A model generated the notes under the pieces. That model saw only the letters and a program-made list of their open reading frames with translations. It was not told where the DNA came from and did no database searches. From the NCBI GenBank assembly GCA_024400835.1, contig JAKSMC010000007.1, forward strand, positions 1-64,000: a DNA stretch of 64,000 nucleotides. The letters run 5' to 3'. Positions 1-7,580 of the stretch are shown in pieces (positions within the stretch are counted from its first letter, which is position 1; the number at the start of each line of letters is the position of its first letter). A program made the position numbers and the translations under genes. This DNA is from Bacteroidales bacterium (GTDB lineage Bacteria; Bacteroidota; Bacteroidia; Bacteroidales; WCHB1-69).

Positions 1-13
1 AAAACAAACAGGT

Positions 14-862
14 ATGAATCAAGGTCTTACGCTCACATCTTCCACAACATTTTTCCATTTGGTAGAGATTTACGCCTTTTCGGCAAAAGAACGCGACGTG
101 GAAACCGGACTAAGCTATTTTGGCGCAAGGTATTACAGTAGCGATTTGTCCATCTGGCTGAGCGTGGACCCGATGAGTGACAAGTATCCGTCGCTGAGCC
201 CGTACACGTATTGCGCTAACAACCCGGTAAGGTGCGTGGACCCAGATGGGGAGGAGGTTATTAACCCTTATAAAGAATTGATGGAGGCAGCACGCAATGA
301 TGTCTCAAATGCTCAGAATAGATTGAATTCGTTACAAAAGGGAACCTCAGAATACAAAACTGCAGAAGGACAATTAAATGCGGCTAAAAGCGACTTTGAA
401 ACTGCAAAAAGCAATTATTATAAGGTTGAATCTGCAATAGATGAGGTTAAAAAGTATAATAACGCATTGTATAATAGTGCAAATAATTTAAAAGATGAAA
501 ACAATCAAACCATAGATGTTTATATAACTATAGATTTGACATTAGAAGATGCTGGGAATGCTTTTATTAATAGGGAAAACGGTGTCTTTTGTCAATTTGA
601 TTTGAGCAATAGAATCTCAACCATCAGTGGAGTTATTGTATCTCTCAATCCAAATGCAGATCCTGATGTCGGCTTAACATTGTCTCATGAACTCGGACAC
701 GTCAATTATACAGTGCCCAATGCAACTGAATATGCTCAATTTTTAAAGAAAAATGGTTTGGACTATGAGGGGTATAATGGTCACAACAAAAAACCATTAG
801 ATGAGTCTGGGAAGGCCGCACTTGATGCAGAAAATAATCATAGAAATAATAGAGGATATTAA
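14..862 (+). CDS. Orphan RHS-core cassette 1 with zincin-like toxin domain
   Basis: A short Rhs fragment that begins almost at the RHS repeat-associated core (about residues 20-80: ERDVETGLSYFGARYY, then WLSVDPM and NNPV) and lacks the YD-repeat shell of a full Rhs protein. After DPDGEE the sequence changes to a charged helical stretch (about 88-150) and a domain with HELGH at residues 225-229, matching the HExxH zinc-peptidase signature. In polymorphic toxin systems this position holds the variable toxin tip, so a periplasm-acting metallopeptidase toxin is inferred. The next gene starts 1 bp after the stop and looks like its immunity protein. No signal peptide is visible, and the true N-terminus or expression of such an orphan module is uncertain. 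It may be a silent donor for tip exchange into a full-length Rhs gene. Confidence 0.8.
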   Translation: MNQGLTLTSSTTFFHLVEIYAFSAKERDVETGLSYFGARYYSSDLSIWLSVDPMSDKYPSLSPYTYCANNPVRCVDPDGEEVINPYKELMEAARNDVSNAQNRLNSLQKGTSEYKTAEGQLNAAKSDFETAKSNYYKVESAIDEVKKYNNALYNSANNLKDENNQTIDVYITIDLTLEDAGNAFINRENGVFCQFDLSNRISTISGVIVSLNPNADPDVGLTLSHELGHVNYTVPNATEYAQFLKKNGLDYEGYNGHNKKPLDESGKAALDAENNHRNNRGY

Positions 863-863
863 T

Positions 864-1508
864 ATGAGAAGAAACATATCTTTAGTCTTTATAATGTTTG
901 TTTTTATTTTTTCGTTAATGGGTCAGGAAGTTATTATCTCTACACCAAAACAAGATTCTTTGATAGTTGCAGATAAAATACAAAGAGATAGAGCTATAAA
1001 GGAACCTATTATAAAGAAAATATATCTTCCCAATAGTACTTTTGATTATCTTGAGCAGCACTATTATCCAAACGGTCAACTGTATTATCAGGTCCCCGTG
1101 GTCAACGGCAAATGGAATGGCATTTATACTGAGTATTATTCTAATGGACAATTCCATTATGAATATATGGTTGATAACGGGAAAACTTCCTCTAATTCCA
1201 TTATTATAGATAGGATTTGTTATGATTATTTTGGAAATATAAGTTGTTGTATTCTATTCAAAACCCAAGGACGGAAATTATATAAATATGTCATTGAGCT
1301 GTCATCAGATAGGACATTCAGATATTACCACCTGTTTGTTTATCAATCAGCCGACCATGATAAGTTAGTCTCAGAATTCAGATACTATAACGGAATATGG
1401 GAAAACAGTTACCAACACATGAAACCTGCTAGCAACGCCAAGTTATTACTTAGGTCGTTTTTGAAAATGTGGAAACAAAGAGGTTATGATCATATTTCTG
1501 CCCTATGA
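864..1508 (+). CDS. Secreted MORN/YwqK-like immunity protein for cassette 1
   Basis: 214 aa from the ATG at 864, chosen because it gives a clean signal peptide (MRRNISLVFIMFVFIFSLMG) and starts just after the toxin stop. Residues about 65-110 contain two MORN-2-like units (YYPNGQLYYQ, then NGKWNGIYTEYYSNGQFHYE), the hallmark of YwqK-family antitoxin/immunity proteins. Tight coupling to the HExxH toxin gene and an exported location suggest protection of the envelope against that toxin. The C-terminal half (about 120-214) shows no recognisable family. The role is inferred from position plus the MORN-like units. Confidence 0.72.
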   Translation: MRRNISLVFIMFVFIFSLMGQEVIISTPKQDSLIVADKIQRDRAIKEPIIKKIYLPNSTFDYLEQHYYPNGQLYYQVPVVNGKWNGIYTEYYSNGQFHYEYMVDNGKTSSNSIIIDRICYDYFGNISCCILFKTQGRKLYKYVIELSSDRTFRYYHLFVYQSADHDKLVSEFRYYNGIWENSYQHMKPASNAKLLLRSFLKMWKQRGYDHISAL

Positions 1509-1544
1509 GACTATTTACAAAAGCATTTTACAAAACGAAAGACA

Positions 1545-1650
1545 TAATTGACAATTGAAAATAACAGTCCCCACATATCGCCCCACCTCCGTAGCAGCGC
1601 CCTCCGCCGCCACCTATTCCCTATTCCCTGTTACCTATACCCTAACTTAC
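1545..1650 (+). repeat. Cassette 2 boundary with degenerate 7-bp repeats
   Basis: Two heptamer blocks flank a conserved spacer. The first is built on AATTGAC/AATTGAA (1546-1566). The second is built on CCTATTC with variants CCTGTTA and CCTATAC (1613-1645). Because three units equal 21 bp, the second block encodes a seven-residue-period peptide (TYSLFPV, TYTLTYA). The spacer ACATATCGCCCCACC (TYRPT) recurs at cassettes 4 and 5. Confidence 0.75.
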
Positions 1651-2475
1651 GCCTTTTCGGCCAAAGAACGCGACGTGGAAACTGGGCTATCCTACTTTGG
1701 CGCAAGGTATTATAGTAGTGATTTGAGTATTTGGCTGAGTGTGGACCCGATGAGTGACAAGTACCCGTCGACTTCGCCATACGCTTATTTCAGAAATAAC
1801 CCGGTAATTCTTTGCGATCCGAATGGAATGTGTGACGACTGGATCGAAAATATGGAAACCGGAGGGATTGCGTGGAGACAGGATGTACACAATGCTGATC
1901 AAGCCCCTGATGGATATAAATATATTGGTCCAACCTATGAGTTGCCAAATGGGGCAGGAAGGCTTGAAAATGTGAATTTCAACACTTATGGAGGCAACAT
2001 ACAAGAATTGCCATTAGACAATTCCCAATCAGCTATGGTATGTATATCAGTTGATTTTATCCCTGCACTAGATGATGGGAATACATATAAATGGGTCCAA
2101 ACATATTGGACCAATGCATTCCTTCATTCTGGATCAGAAACTAATTGTGACGATGTTACAGATTGCTTCAATGAATACGTTGATTGTGGTGGACAAACTG
2201 ATCCTTCTAAATCATGTTATTTCACCCAAACCAACAAGCTGAATTCCGGAGGAATAAACCTGCAAGATTGTCACAGACGTTATCCTTGCCCCAATAAATC
2301 TATCGAAATGTTCTGCACATCTTCCGTTGTTAATGCATCTAATAATAACAATCCTGTTGTAACCATATATTGGGGGTATCATATAAGTGAGAAAGGTGTT
2401 GCAACATTTTCATTACAAATTTGTCCGACGACAGACAGTCCTTTTCACAAAATCGCCATACAAAATGCTAGATAG
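1555..2475 (+). CDS. Orphan RHS-core cassette 2, unknown cysteine-rich toxin domain
   Basis: An RHS core (about residues 33-91) preceded by a TYRPT and heptamer-encoded leader and followed by a new domain of about 210 residues with no family I recognise. That domain is cysteine-rich, with clusters NCDDVTDC, DCGG, SCYF, DCHRRYPCP and FCTSS. This would suit disulfide bonding in an oxidising compartment, but that is inference. The open frame starts at a TTG (1555) inside a repeat; no strong start or signal peptide is visible, so translation from here is doubtful. The stop overlaps the start of the following immunity gene by 11 bp, the usual tight toxin-immunity coupling. Confidence 0.7.
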   Translation: MKITVPTYRPTSVAAPSAATYSLFPVTYTLTYAFSAKERDVETGLSYFGARYYSSDLSIWLSVDPMSDKYPSTSPYAYFRNNPVILCDPNGMCDDWIENMETGGIAWRQDVHNADQAPDGYKYIGPTYELPNGAGRLENVNFNTYGGNIQELPLDNSQSAMVCISVDFIPALDDGNTYKWVQTYWTNAFLHSGSETNCDDVTDCFNEYVDCGGQTDPSKSCYFTQTNKLNSGGINLQDCHRRYPCPNKSIEMFCTSSVVNASNNNNPVVTIYWGYHISEKGVATFSLQICPTTDSPFHKIAIQNAR

Positions 2476-2998
2476 AAAAACCATTATTCCTCTGCTCGTA
2501 ATCTTAGCCGTCCATATAAGCAATCCATTATATGGCCAACGTCAATGCTTTATCGGATATCCTAATCATATCAAGGGGATTGAAGATTCTGCAAAAATCA
2601 TATTGGACAAACTTCCATTTCACGGTGCTGGTTTTTTAGAGGAATCGGCCATCGTATATTTCACAGAACTTAAAATCTTCATGTTGGCACATCCAGATTT
2701 CAAATGCAACATTTTACTGTTTGATGCAGACGAAGACGCTGAAAAACGTATGGCATGGACTTCCAGGCAAGCAAAGATTTTGAAAGAATATCTTATAGAT
2801 TTCGATGTCGACTTTTACAATTCAAGCATCCAAAATATTATTCCCCACAGAGAAAGGAATCCGTTATTCGGTTCAAATGCTATTCATAGTACGAACGAAA
2901 TATGTTGTGGTGATATGTTCTACTTAAAACAATGTGTTATTATTGAATTGATTCGTAAAGATAATAATGTCCCAAATATATTGGCCCCAAAAAATTGA
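2465..2998 (+). CDS. Secreted immunity candidate for cassette 2
   Basis: 177 aa from the ATG at 2465, which overlaps the toxin 3' end and gives a signal peptide (about residues 1-24, IIPLLVILAVHISNPLYG). The mature part contains KIILDKLPF, LDKLPFHGAG and a segment rich in acidic residues (LLFDADEDAEKRMAW). I recognise no family with confidence. The immunity role is inferred from the overlap with the toxin gene and the AT-rich composition shared with the other immunity genes. An exported location implies that the partner toxin acts in the envelope. Confidence 0.6.
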   Translation: MLDRKTIIPLLVILAVHISNPLYGQRQCFIGYPNHIKGIEDSAKIILDKLPFHGAGFLEESAIVYFTELKIFMLAHPDFKCNILLFDADEDAEKRMAWTSRQAKILKEYLIDFDVDFYNSSIQNIIPHRERNPLFGSNAIHSTNEICCGDMFYLKQCVIIELIRKDNNVPNILAPKN

Positions 2999-3040
2999 GC
3001 GAGTCCTCAATAAAATTAAAGCAATCTTAATCTTGTAAAA

Positions 3041-3478
3041 ATGAAAAAAACAAAATTCTTCATGTTACTTTTGCTAACAATCTATTGTTTTTGTTTGTCC
3101 TCGTTTGGACAAAATAAATCTTTAACCTTTTCCACTTGGATATTCACTTGGGACTCTTTATGTGACAATTTTCCAGTACAAGATTATTATGTGTTTTTTC
3201 CTGATTCAATTGTTATTAATCAAACTATGGAAGATAATGTTTGTTCTATGGGGAAATATGTTCTCCAAGATTCATTGGTGTTTATGAAGTTTTATTGTGA
3301 TGAAAAAAACTATTATTATGATACAAATCCGTTTGATACAATACAATACTCAGCAATAATTAAAGGGAATACATTATTGTTACAGGAAAGGGGATATTGG
3401 ATAGATGGAAATTATATACGTGACACATATACAATACCTAAAGAATATATTTTTAAGCGTAAAAATTCAGTTTATTAA
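3041..3478 (+). CDS. Secreted hypothetical protein, possible orphan immunity
   Basis: 145 aa with a clear signal peptide (MKKTKFFMLLLLTIYCFCLSSFG). The mature part has many aromatic and beta-type segments (DYYVFFPDSIVIN, MKFYCDEKNYYYD) that look like a small lipocalin-like or beta-sandwich protein, but no family is recognised. There is no RHS core directly upstream. It could be a second immunity gene for cassette 2 or a leftover from a deleted cassette. The following 96 bp to 3574 hold only AT-rich sequence with no clear signal. Confidence 0.55.
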   Translation: MKKTKFFMLLLLTIYCFCLSSFGQNKSLTFSTWIFTWDSLCDNFPVQDYYVFFPDSIVINQTMEDNVCSMGKYVLQDSLVFMKFYCDEKNYYYDTNPFDTIQYSAIIKGNTLLLQERGYWIDGNYIRDTYTIPKEYIFKRKNSVY

Positions 3479-3574
3479 CAAATATTATTTCCATAGAATA
3501 GAACGATTAAAGTTTCTTTGCCATAATTTTATTATTTTTAGATTTCAACATATATAAGAGCGATTATCTTACCT

Positions 3575-4108
3575 ATGTGTCACGACCTTGCAACAATGTC
3601 CATCCCAACTAACCCATATTGTCCCTGTAAACTCCGATCCTCCGCGAATTACGCCTTTTCGGCTAAAGAACGCGACGTGGAAACAGGACTATCATATTTT
3701 GGCGCAAGATATTACAGCAGTGACCTGAGCATCTGGTTGAGCGTGGACCCGATGGCGGACAAGTACCCCTCTCTGAGCTCGTATGTTTACTGCGCGAACA
3801 ACCCGGTGAAGTTGGTGGATCCTAACGGGGAAGAGATAGGAGACATATATAATTTGTTAGGAGTACATATTGGACATGACGGAAATTTTGACGGTAAAGT
3901 GTTCTTACTTAAAACATTTAGTTCAAAACAATATAATGCTGCAATGAGTGGCGATATCACATCTTTTGTGAGCGCCTGCAAAAGTCGATGGACCTCACTC
4001 CAAGCCTGGAACACTGAAGACCTTCAGAAGAAATTTAATGCTTATAGAGCAATGGAATTAAACGGCTTTTCTACAATAGCAACCCCTATAGGCCATTTGT
4101 TTAGATAA
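3575..4108 (+). CDS. Orphan RHS-core cassette 3 with short C-terminal domain
   Basis: The RHS core covers about residues 25-86. The tail is only about 90 residues and opens with GDIYNLLGVHIGHDGNFDGK, a linker style that often precedes toxin domains in Bacteroidota Rhs tips. The rest (SFVSACKSRWTSLQAWNTED...GFSTIATPIGHLFR) matches no toxin I know. It is short compared with cassettes 1, 2, 4 and 5 and ends abruptly, so it may be a truncated toxin. It starts at ATG 3575 but lacks a signal peptide. A lipoprotein gene follows 28 bp later. Confidence 0.65.
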   Translation: MCHDLATMSIPTNPYCPCKLRSSANYAFSAKERDVETGLSYFGARYYSSDLSIWLSVDPMADKYPSLSSYVYCANNPVKLVDPNGEEIGDIYNLLGVHIGHDGNFDGKVFLLKTFSSKQYNAAMSGDITSFVSACKSRWTSLQAWNTEDLQKKFNAYRAMELNGFSTIATPIGHLFR

Positions 4109-4136
4109 GATGTTTTAAGTGACAATACTTCTATAT

Positions 4137-4682
4137 ATGAAAAAGATATGGTGTTTTTATTTTCTCCTATTCTATTTGTGTAGTTGTTGCAATACTCCAG
4201 ATAATCAGACAATCAATATTACTTTGTCATCTCAAGGCAATGTCGTTGTTTTAAATTCTGAGATAGACACATCAAAAGAAATAACATGGGAAGACTATGG
4301 CTTTTCACAACCATACGTTCTTTCTCAAGAATTAATTTTCTATAACAAAGGCATTTGTGCCAAAAGACATAAAATACCCATTCCAAAGCATCGATTTATT
4401 GTTAATGGTCAGGAAAAAGAGTTCCAAGAAATACCGATATTTGACATGGAACTCTTAAAAGGAGCGAATGGCGTTTATTTGCATCTATATGGAGCAAATT
4501 ATTGTTGTGGTGAAAAATGCCCTGAATTTAACGGATTATATTTGCTTGATGGAACAATTGTATCAGAATGTTTGTCAACTATGAATTCACCCCTCAATGG
4601 AAAAGAAATTTCAGAAATAGACATTGATTTAAGTAAATCGATAAGAAAAAAGTCTATCTTCTATTTGTTCGACCCTTTATAA
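4137..4682 (+). CDS. Lipoprotein immunity candidate for cassette 3
   Basis: 181 aa from ATG 4137. An upstream GTG at 4119 is in frame but would bury the signal. MKKIWCFYFLLFYLCSCC is a lipoprotein signal with cysteines at the cleavage region. The mature part has an HLYGANYCCGEKCPEF block that could bind metal or form disulfides, and a C-terminal acidic stretch. The position directly downstream of an RHS-core gene suggests immunity. I do not recognise the family. Confidence 0.6.
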   Translation: MKKIWCFYFLLFYLCSCCNTPDNQTINITLSSQGNVVVLNSEIDTSKEITWEDYGFSQPYVLSQELIFYNKGICAKRHKIPIPKHRFIVNGQEKEFQEIPIFDMELLKGANGVYLHLYGANYCCGEKCPEFNGLYLLDGTIVSECLSTMNSPLNGKEISEIDIDLSKSIRKKSIFYLFDPL

Positions 4683-4770
4683 GTTTTGTAATAGTTTTTG
4701 TATAATGTACCCAAAAATTGAGAACGGTTGCTAAGCGGGAATTTTCCCAATCTTTGCCCTCCGCTTCCCG

Positions 4771-4800
4771 AATTGAGAATTGAATAGTTAAGAATAACAG
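4771..4800 (+). repeat. Heptamer boundary of a deleted cassette
   Basis: Two GAATTGA-like units followed by AGAATAACAGTCC, the same grammar as the starts of cassettes 2 and 4. The preceding pyrimidine-rich CCGCTTCCCG resembles CCGCTTTCCC at 5311 and CCGCTTACCG at 8117. Here the boundary runs straight into a toxin-tail remnant and no RHS core follows. Confidence 0.6.
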
Positions 4801-4864
4801 TCCGTATTATAAATTTTATCTGCTGGTAGATGGAAAGACTTCGAATATATCACCAAAGGAATGA
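4784..4864 (+). pseudogene. Remnant of a toxin C-terminus
   Basis: A short open stretch reading NNSPYYKFYLLVDGKTS and ending in TGA at 4862-4864, 15 bp before the next immunity-like gene. Its start is fused to a cassette-boundary repeat without an RHS core. This is what would remain if recombination removed the core and most of the toxin. The evidence is positional and the stretch is short, so this is tentative. Confidence 0.4.
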
Positions 4865-4879
4865 ATGCTGCACGTTAAA

Positions 4880-5287
4880 ATGATAAAAAATAGAATACAT
4901 ATTATTTTGTTTGCTTTTATACTAATCACAAGCTGTACTTCTTGCAAAAAACAGAAAACATACATGCGAGCAGAACAGATTAATGATTCGCTATATGTTG
5001 AAACATATCAGATCTATTCGGGAGGTGTTTTTGACGGTGATTCTTATGGAATCTACTTGACAGATTCAATATATTTCAGAGAATACTTAGGGTGTTATGA
5101 CGATCACAAATGGCCTTTGATCGTAAAAAAGGATGATATCGTCATAATTAAATGGAGAGATGCGCATTTGTTAAGATTTAGAAAATACAAGTGTAACATA
5201 AATCATCTTAAAAGCAAAGGGTTTGATGACTTGAACGATTCCATGTATAATTCAAATTTAAGTTTCCTAAAACAGCATCAAAAGTGA
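4880..5287 (+). CDS. Orphan lipoprotein, immunity-like
   Basis: 135 aa from ATG 4880. This start is preferred over the upstream ATG at 4865 because it gives a compact lipoprotein signal (MIKNRIHIILFAFILITSC, lipobox ITSC). The mature region contains a YVETYQIYSGGVFDGDSYGIYL stretch, split here as YVETYQIYSGG and FDGDSYGIYL, resembling small lipoproteins of unknown function. It follows a toxin-tail remnant and precedes cassette 4, so it is probably an immunity gene kept after its toxin was lost. Retaining orphan immunity genes would protect against siblings still carrying the toxin. Confidence 0.55.
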   Translation: MIKNRIHIILFAFILITSCTSCKKQKTYMRAEQINDSLYVETYQIYSGGVFDGDSYGIYLTDSIYFREYLGCYDDHKWPLIVKKDDIVIIKWRDAHLLRFRKYKCNINHLKSKGFDDLNDSMYNSNLSFLKQHQK

Positions 5288-5320
5288 ATGTTTTTTTCCT
5301 ATCTTCGCACCCGCTTTCCC

Positions 5321-5437
5321 TAATTGAAAGTTGATAATTGACAATTGATAATAACAGCCCGCACATATCGCCCCACCGTCACAGCAGCGCCCTCCGCCGC
5401 CACCTATTCCCTATTACCTGTTACCTATTCCCTGATG
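5321..5437 (+). repeat. Cassette 4 boundary with degenerate 7-bp repeats
   Basis: Block one uses TTGATAA and TTGACAA units (5331-5352). Block two uses CCTATTC, CCTATTA and CCTGTTA units (5403-5437). The spacer between them is almost identical to that of cassette 2 (ACATATCGCCCCACC, then GCGCCCTCCGCCGCC), so the two boundaries are recent copies. Confidence 0.75.
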
Positions 5438-6169
5438 CACTCCTTTTCGGCCAAAGAGCGCGACACGGAAACAGGGCTAAGCTACTTTGGGGCAAGGTAT
5501 TACTCCTCGGATTTGAGCATCTGGCTCAGTGTGGATCCGATGAGTGACAAATACCCGTCGCTGAGTCCGTATGTATATTGCGCGGACAACCCGATATTAA
5601 TGATTGATGATGATGGTAACGAATATGATAATGTTATAAATGAATTGAGAACTGTTCCAGACAAACTGCCGACAGATTCCAAGCATCCTCAAAAATTAGA
5701 AGAAGTGGTAATAAAAGCACCACCAACCACGAATGCACCATCAACGAATCAGACACAAGAAAAAATCCCACTAACGGACCATACATCTAATTGTGATGTA
5801 ATCACAATCCCTTTTCAATTGTTTTTTGCGTTAGATGTTTTTAAGGATTGTTTTGTAGAGATATTATGGCCAATCGGTATCTCTATACTATCGGGTGCAT
5901 TATTCCAAGGAGATACAAGACCACAGTATTCAAACCAACAGTCAAAAGAAACATCTCAACAAATAGACAAAATTGCAAAAGAGAAGGGGATGACCCCTGT
6001 TAAAGGTAAATATAGTCATGGACAAAAAATTTATAAAAAGGGAAACAAATACTATTCTCGTGATGTTGACAAGCATAACGGCGGTGAGTGGAAAGTTTTT
6101 GAAATGGAAAATGGGAAACTTAAAAGAATAGGAACTGCCGATAAGGATTTAAAAATTTTCAAAGAATAA
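5345..6169 (+). CDS. Orphan RHS-core cassette 4, Ntox21/colicin E3-like RNase tip
   Basis: RHS core at about residues 32-92, then a linker rich in Pro/Thr and a hydrophobic segment (about 150-185, ITIPFQLFFALDVF and ILWPIGISILSGAL), which may help translocation. The last 60 residues (HGQKIYKKGNKYYSRD, then D240-x-D242-x-H244-NGGEWKVF and IGTADKDL) resemble the Ntox21 toxin family and the DxxHGxxE layout of colicin E3-type rRNases. A cytoplasmic RNase toxin is inferred. The open frame begins at a TTG within a repeat, so a genuine start is not evident. The partner immunity gene starts 4 bp after the stop and has no signal peptide, which agrees with a cytoplasmic target. Confidence 0.72.
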   Translation: MIITARTYRPTVTAAPSAATYSLLPVTYSLMHSFSAKERDTETGLSYFGARYYSSDLSIWLSVDPMSDKYPSLSPYVYCADNPILMIDDDGNEYDNVINELRTVPDKLPTDSKHPQKLEEVVIKAPPTTNAPSTNQTQEKIPLTDHTSNCDVITIPFQLFFALDVFKDCFVEILWPIGISILSGALFQGDTRPQYSNQQSKETSQQIDKIAKEKGMTPVKGKYSHGQKIYKKGNKYYSRDVDKHNGGEWKVFEMENGKLKRIGTADKDLKIFKE

Positions 6170-6173
6170 TATT

Positions 6174-6656
6174 ATGAAAAAATTATATGATTATTTTGTA
6201 AGCTGTATTTCGTTAGATACCCATTTCACTAGATTTTATCATGGAAATCCAAATTATGTAAATTGTGATATTGAATCTATGAGTTTCGATGACAAAATGA
6301 ATACTATTGAAACTTATTTTAAAAATTCAAACTATATTGAAATCAAATTATATTACTGGGAACCAGATGGCTTGATTCAACAATATATCAGGAATTTTAA
6401 TTACGATTTCTTATTGTTAAAATCATACAAAGGCCGCACAAAACCAGGTGCCGTGCTAATTTCGTTAAGAGTAATGGATGTGATTTTTATACGCAATCTA
6501 TTATTTAATCATTTTAACAAGGATTTTTCTAGGAACCCATATATGGAAATAAGGCCTTATTTTCTTATTCAAAATCAAGAAAATGTAATCGTGTTGGAAG
6601 TGTACGATGACAGAGGATTTAATGTTTTTGTAGAATCCACCTTGCCCAGCAATTAA
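6174..6656 (+). CDS. Cytoplasmic immunity candidate for cassette 4
   Basis: 160 aa, ATG 4 bp after the toxin stop. Unlike all other immunity-like proteins in the array it has no signal peptide or lipobox. It is rich in acidic and aromatic residues (YYWEPDG, MEIRPYF, VYDDRGF), suiting a protein that binds a basic nuclease. No family is recognised with certainty. The immunity role is inferred from position and from the match between its location and that of the predicted RNase toxin. Confidence 0.6.
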   Translation: MKKLYDYFVSCISLDTHFTRFYHGNPNYVNCDIESMSFDDKMNTIETYFKNSNYIEIKLYYWEPDGLIQQYIRNFNYDFLLLKSYKGRTKPGAVLISLRVMDVIFIRNLLFNHFNKDFSRNPYMEIRPYFLIQNQENVIVLEVYDDRGFNVFVESTLPSN

Positions 6657-6730
6657 ACCAGTAAAAAATATATTGACCACAAAATAAACAAAGCAAATCT
6701 TGTGTCACAAAATAAAACCAACATTAAACA

Positions 6731-7579
6731 TTGATAGAAGTAGTTTTTACATATCGCCCTACCGCCTCCGTCTGTTCCCTGGCCGCCCGTTACTCCTTCT
6801 CGGCAAAAGAGCGCGACGTGGAGACGGGACTATCGCACTTTGGCGCAAGATATTACTCCTCCGATTTGAGCATCTGGCTGAGTGTCGATCCCATGAGTGG
6901 GAAATACCCGCACCAGTCGAACTATGTTTATTGCAGCAATAATCCGATAATGATGGTGGACCCCAATGGGGAGGATGAGTGGGAAGTCAATAAATCTGGT
7001 GATATTTGTAAAGTACCAGGAACAGAGCAAAAACCCGACAGGTTATTTGCAATAGACGACGAAGGCAATCGTATTACAGATAAAAAAGGCAATGCTAAAT
7101 TTGTTGATGTCACATCAAGATCAATGGAGTCGTTAAATTATGATAGTGAAAAAGATTATACTACCCTTGATTTTACAGGAGACGAAAAAAATGGTTTAGC
7201 AGTAATAAGATTTTTGTCCAAAAACACTGATGTGGAATGGAACTTTTGGGGAGGAAACACGTGGGATGAAAAGAACCATGCGGAAGTCGCTTTTGCCACT
7301 TTGGGAACAAGTCATATAAATGACAGCGATCCTGGTTCTACACATTTAGTGTTGAATGCTGGTATTAAAAAAGATATAAAGCATTCTAATCCCTTGAAGT
7401 TCTTCTATCATACGCATCCATGGCGTGAACGTTGGGGCACTTGGGCAAGCAATGGCGAAGGCCATGACAAAAGCATACGTTCATGTTGCTTGTTAGGCAG
7501 TCCAAATGCTTCTATTGGAATCATACATAAAGGGATTTTATGGGATTATTTCAACAATAAAATAAAAGCTGATTTTTAA
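6731..7579 (+). CDS. Orphan RHS-core cassette 5, JAB-like metallo-toxin tip
   Basis: RHS core at about residues 20-82. The tail starts DEWEVNKSGDICK, followed by LFAIDDEGNRITDKKG, a typical opening of JAB-like toxin 1 domains in Bacteroidota Rhs tips. H227-T-H229-P and the downstream GEGHDKS (H245, D246) match the HxHP...D metal site of JAB/MPN enzymes. JAB-family toxins are predicted metallo-isopeptidases or amidohydrolases; the actual substrate is unknown. The frame begins at TTG 6731, so the start is unclear. A secreted protein gene starts 1 bp after the stop. The leader TYRPTA keeps the same boundary motif as cassettes 2 and 4 but lacks clear heptamers. Confidence 0.75.
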   Translation: MIEVVFTYRPTASVCSLAARYSFSAKERDVETGLSHFGARYYSSDLSIWLSVDPMSGKYPHQSNYVYCSNNPIMMVDPNGEDEWEVNKSGDICKVPGTEQKPDRLFAIDDEGNRITDKKGNAKFVDVTSRSMESLNYDSEKDYTTLDFTGDEKNGLAVIRFLSKNTDVEWNFWGGNTWDEKNHAEVAFATLGTSHINDSDPGSTHLVLNAGIKKDIKHSNPLKFFYHTHPWRERWGTWASNGEGHDKSIRSCCLLGSPNASIGIIHKGILWDYFNNKIKADF

Positions 7580-7580
7580 T

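Larger units (their letters stand above)
71..6976 (+). repeat. Five direct copies of the RHS core (71-257, 1648-1826, 3650-3835, 5439-5620, 6790-6976)
   Basis: Nearly identical DNA of about 180-190 bp recurs five times in the same orientation. It encodes the ERDVETGLSYFGARYY and LSIWLSVDPM blocks and ends at NNP-x(4,5)-D-P/D-N/D-G. Downstream of each copy the sequence is unrelated to the others and visibly AT-richer. The pattern fits homologous exchange of toxin tips at a conserved core. Confidence 0.92.
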
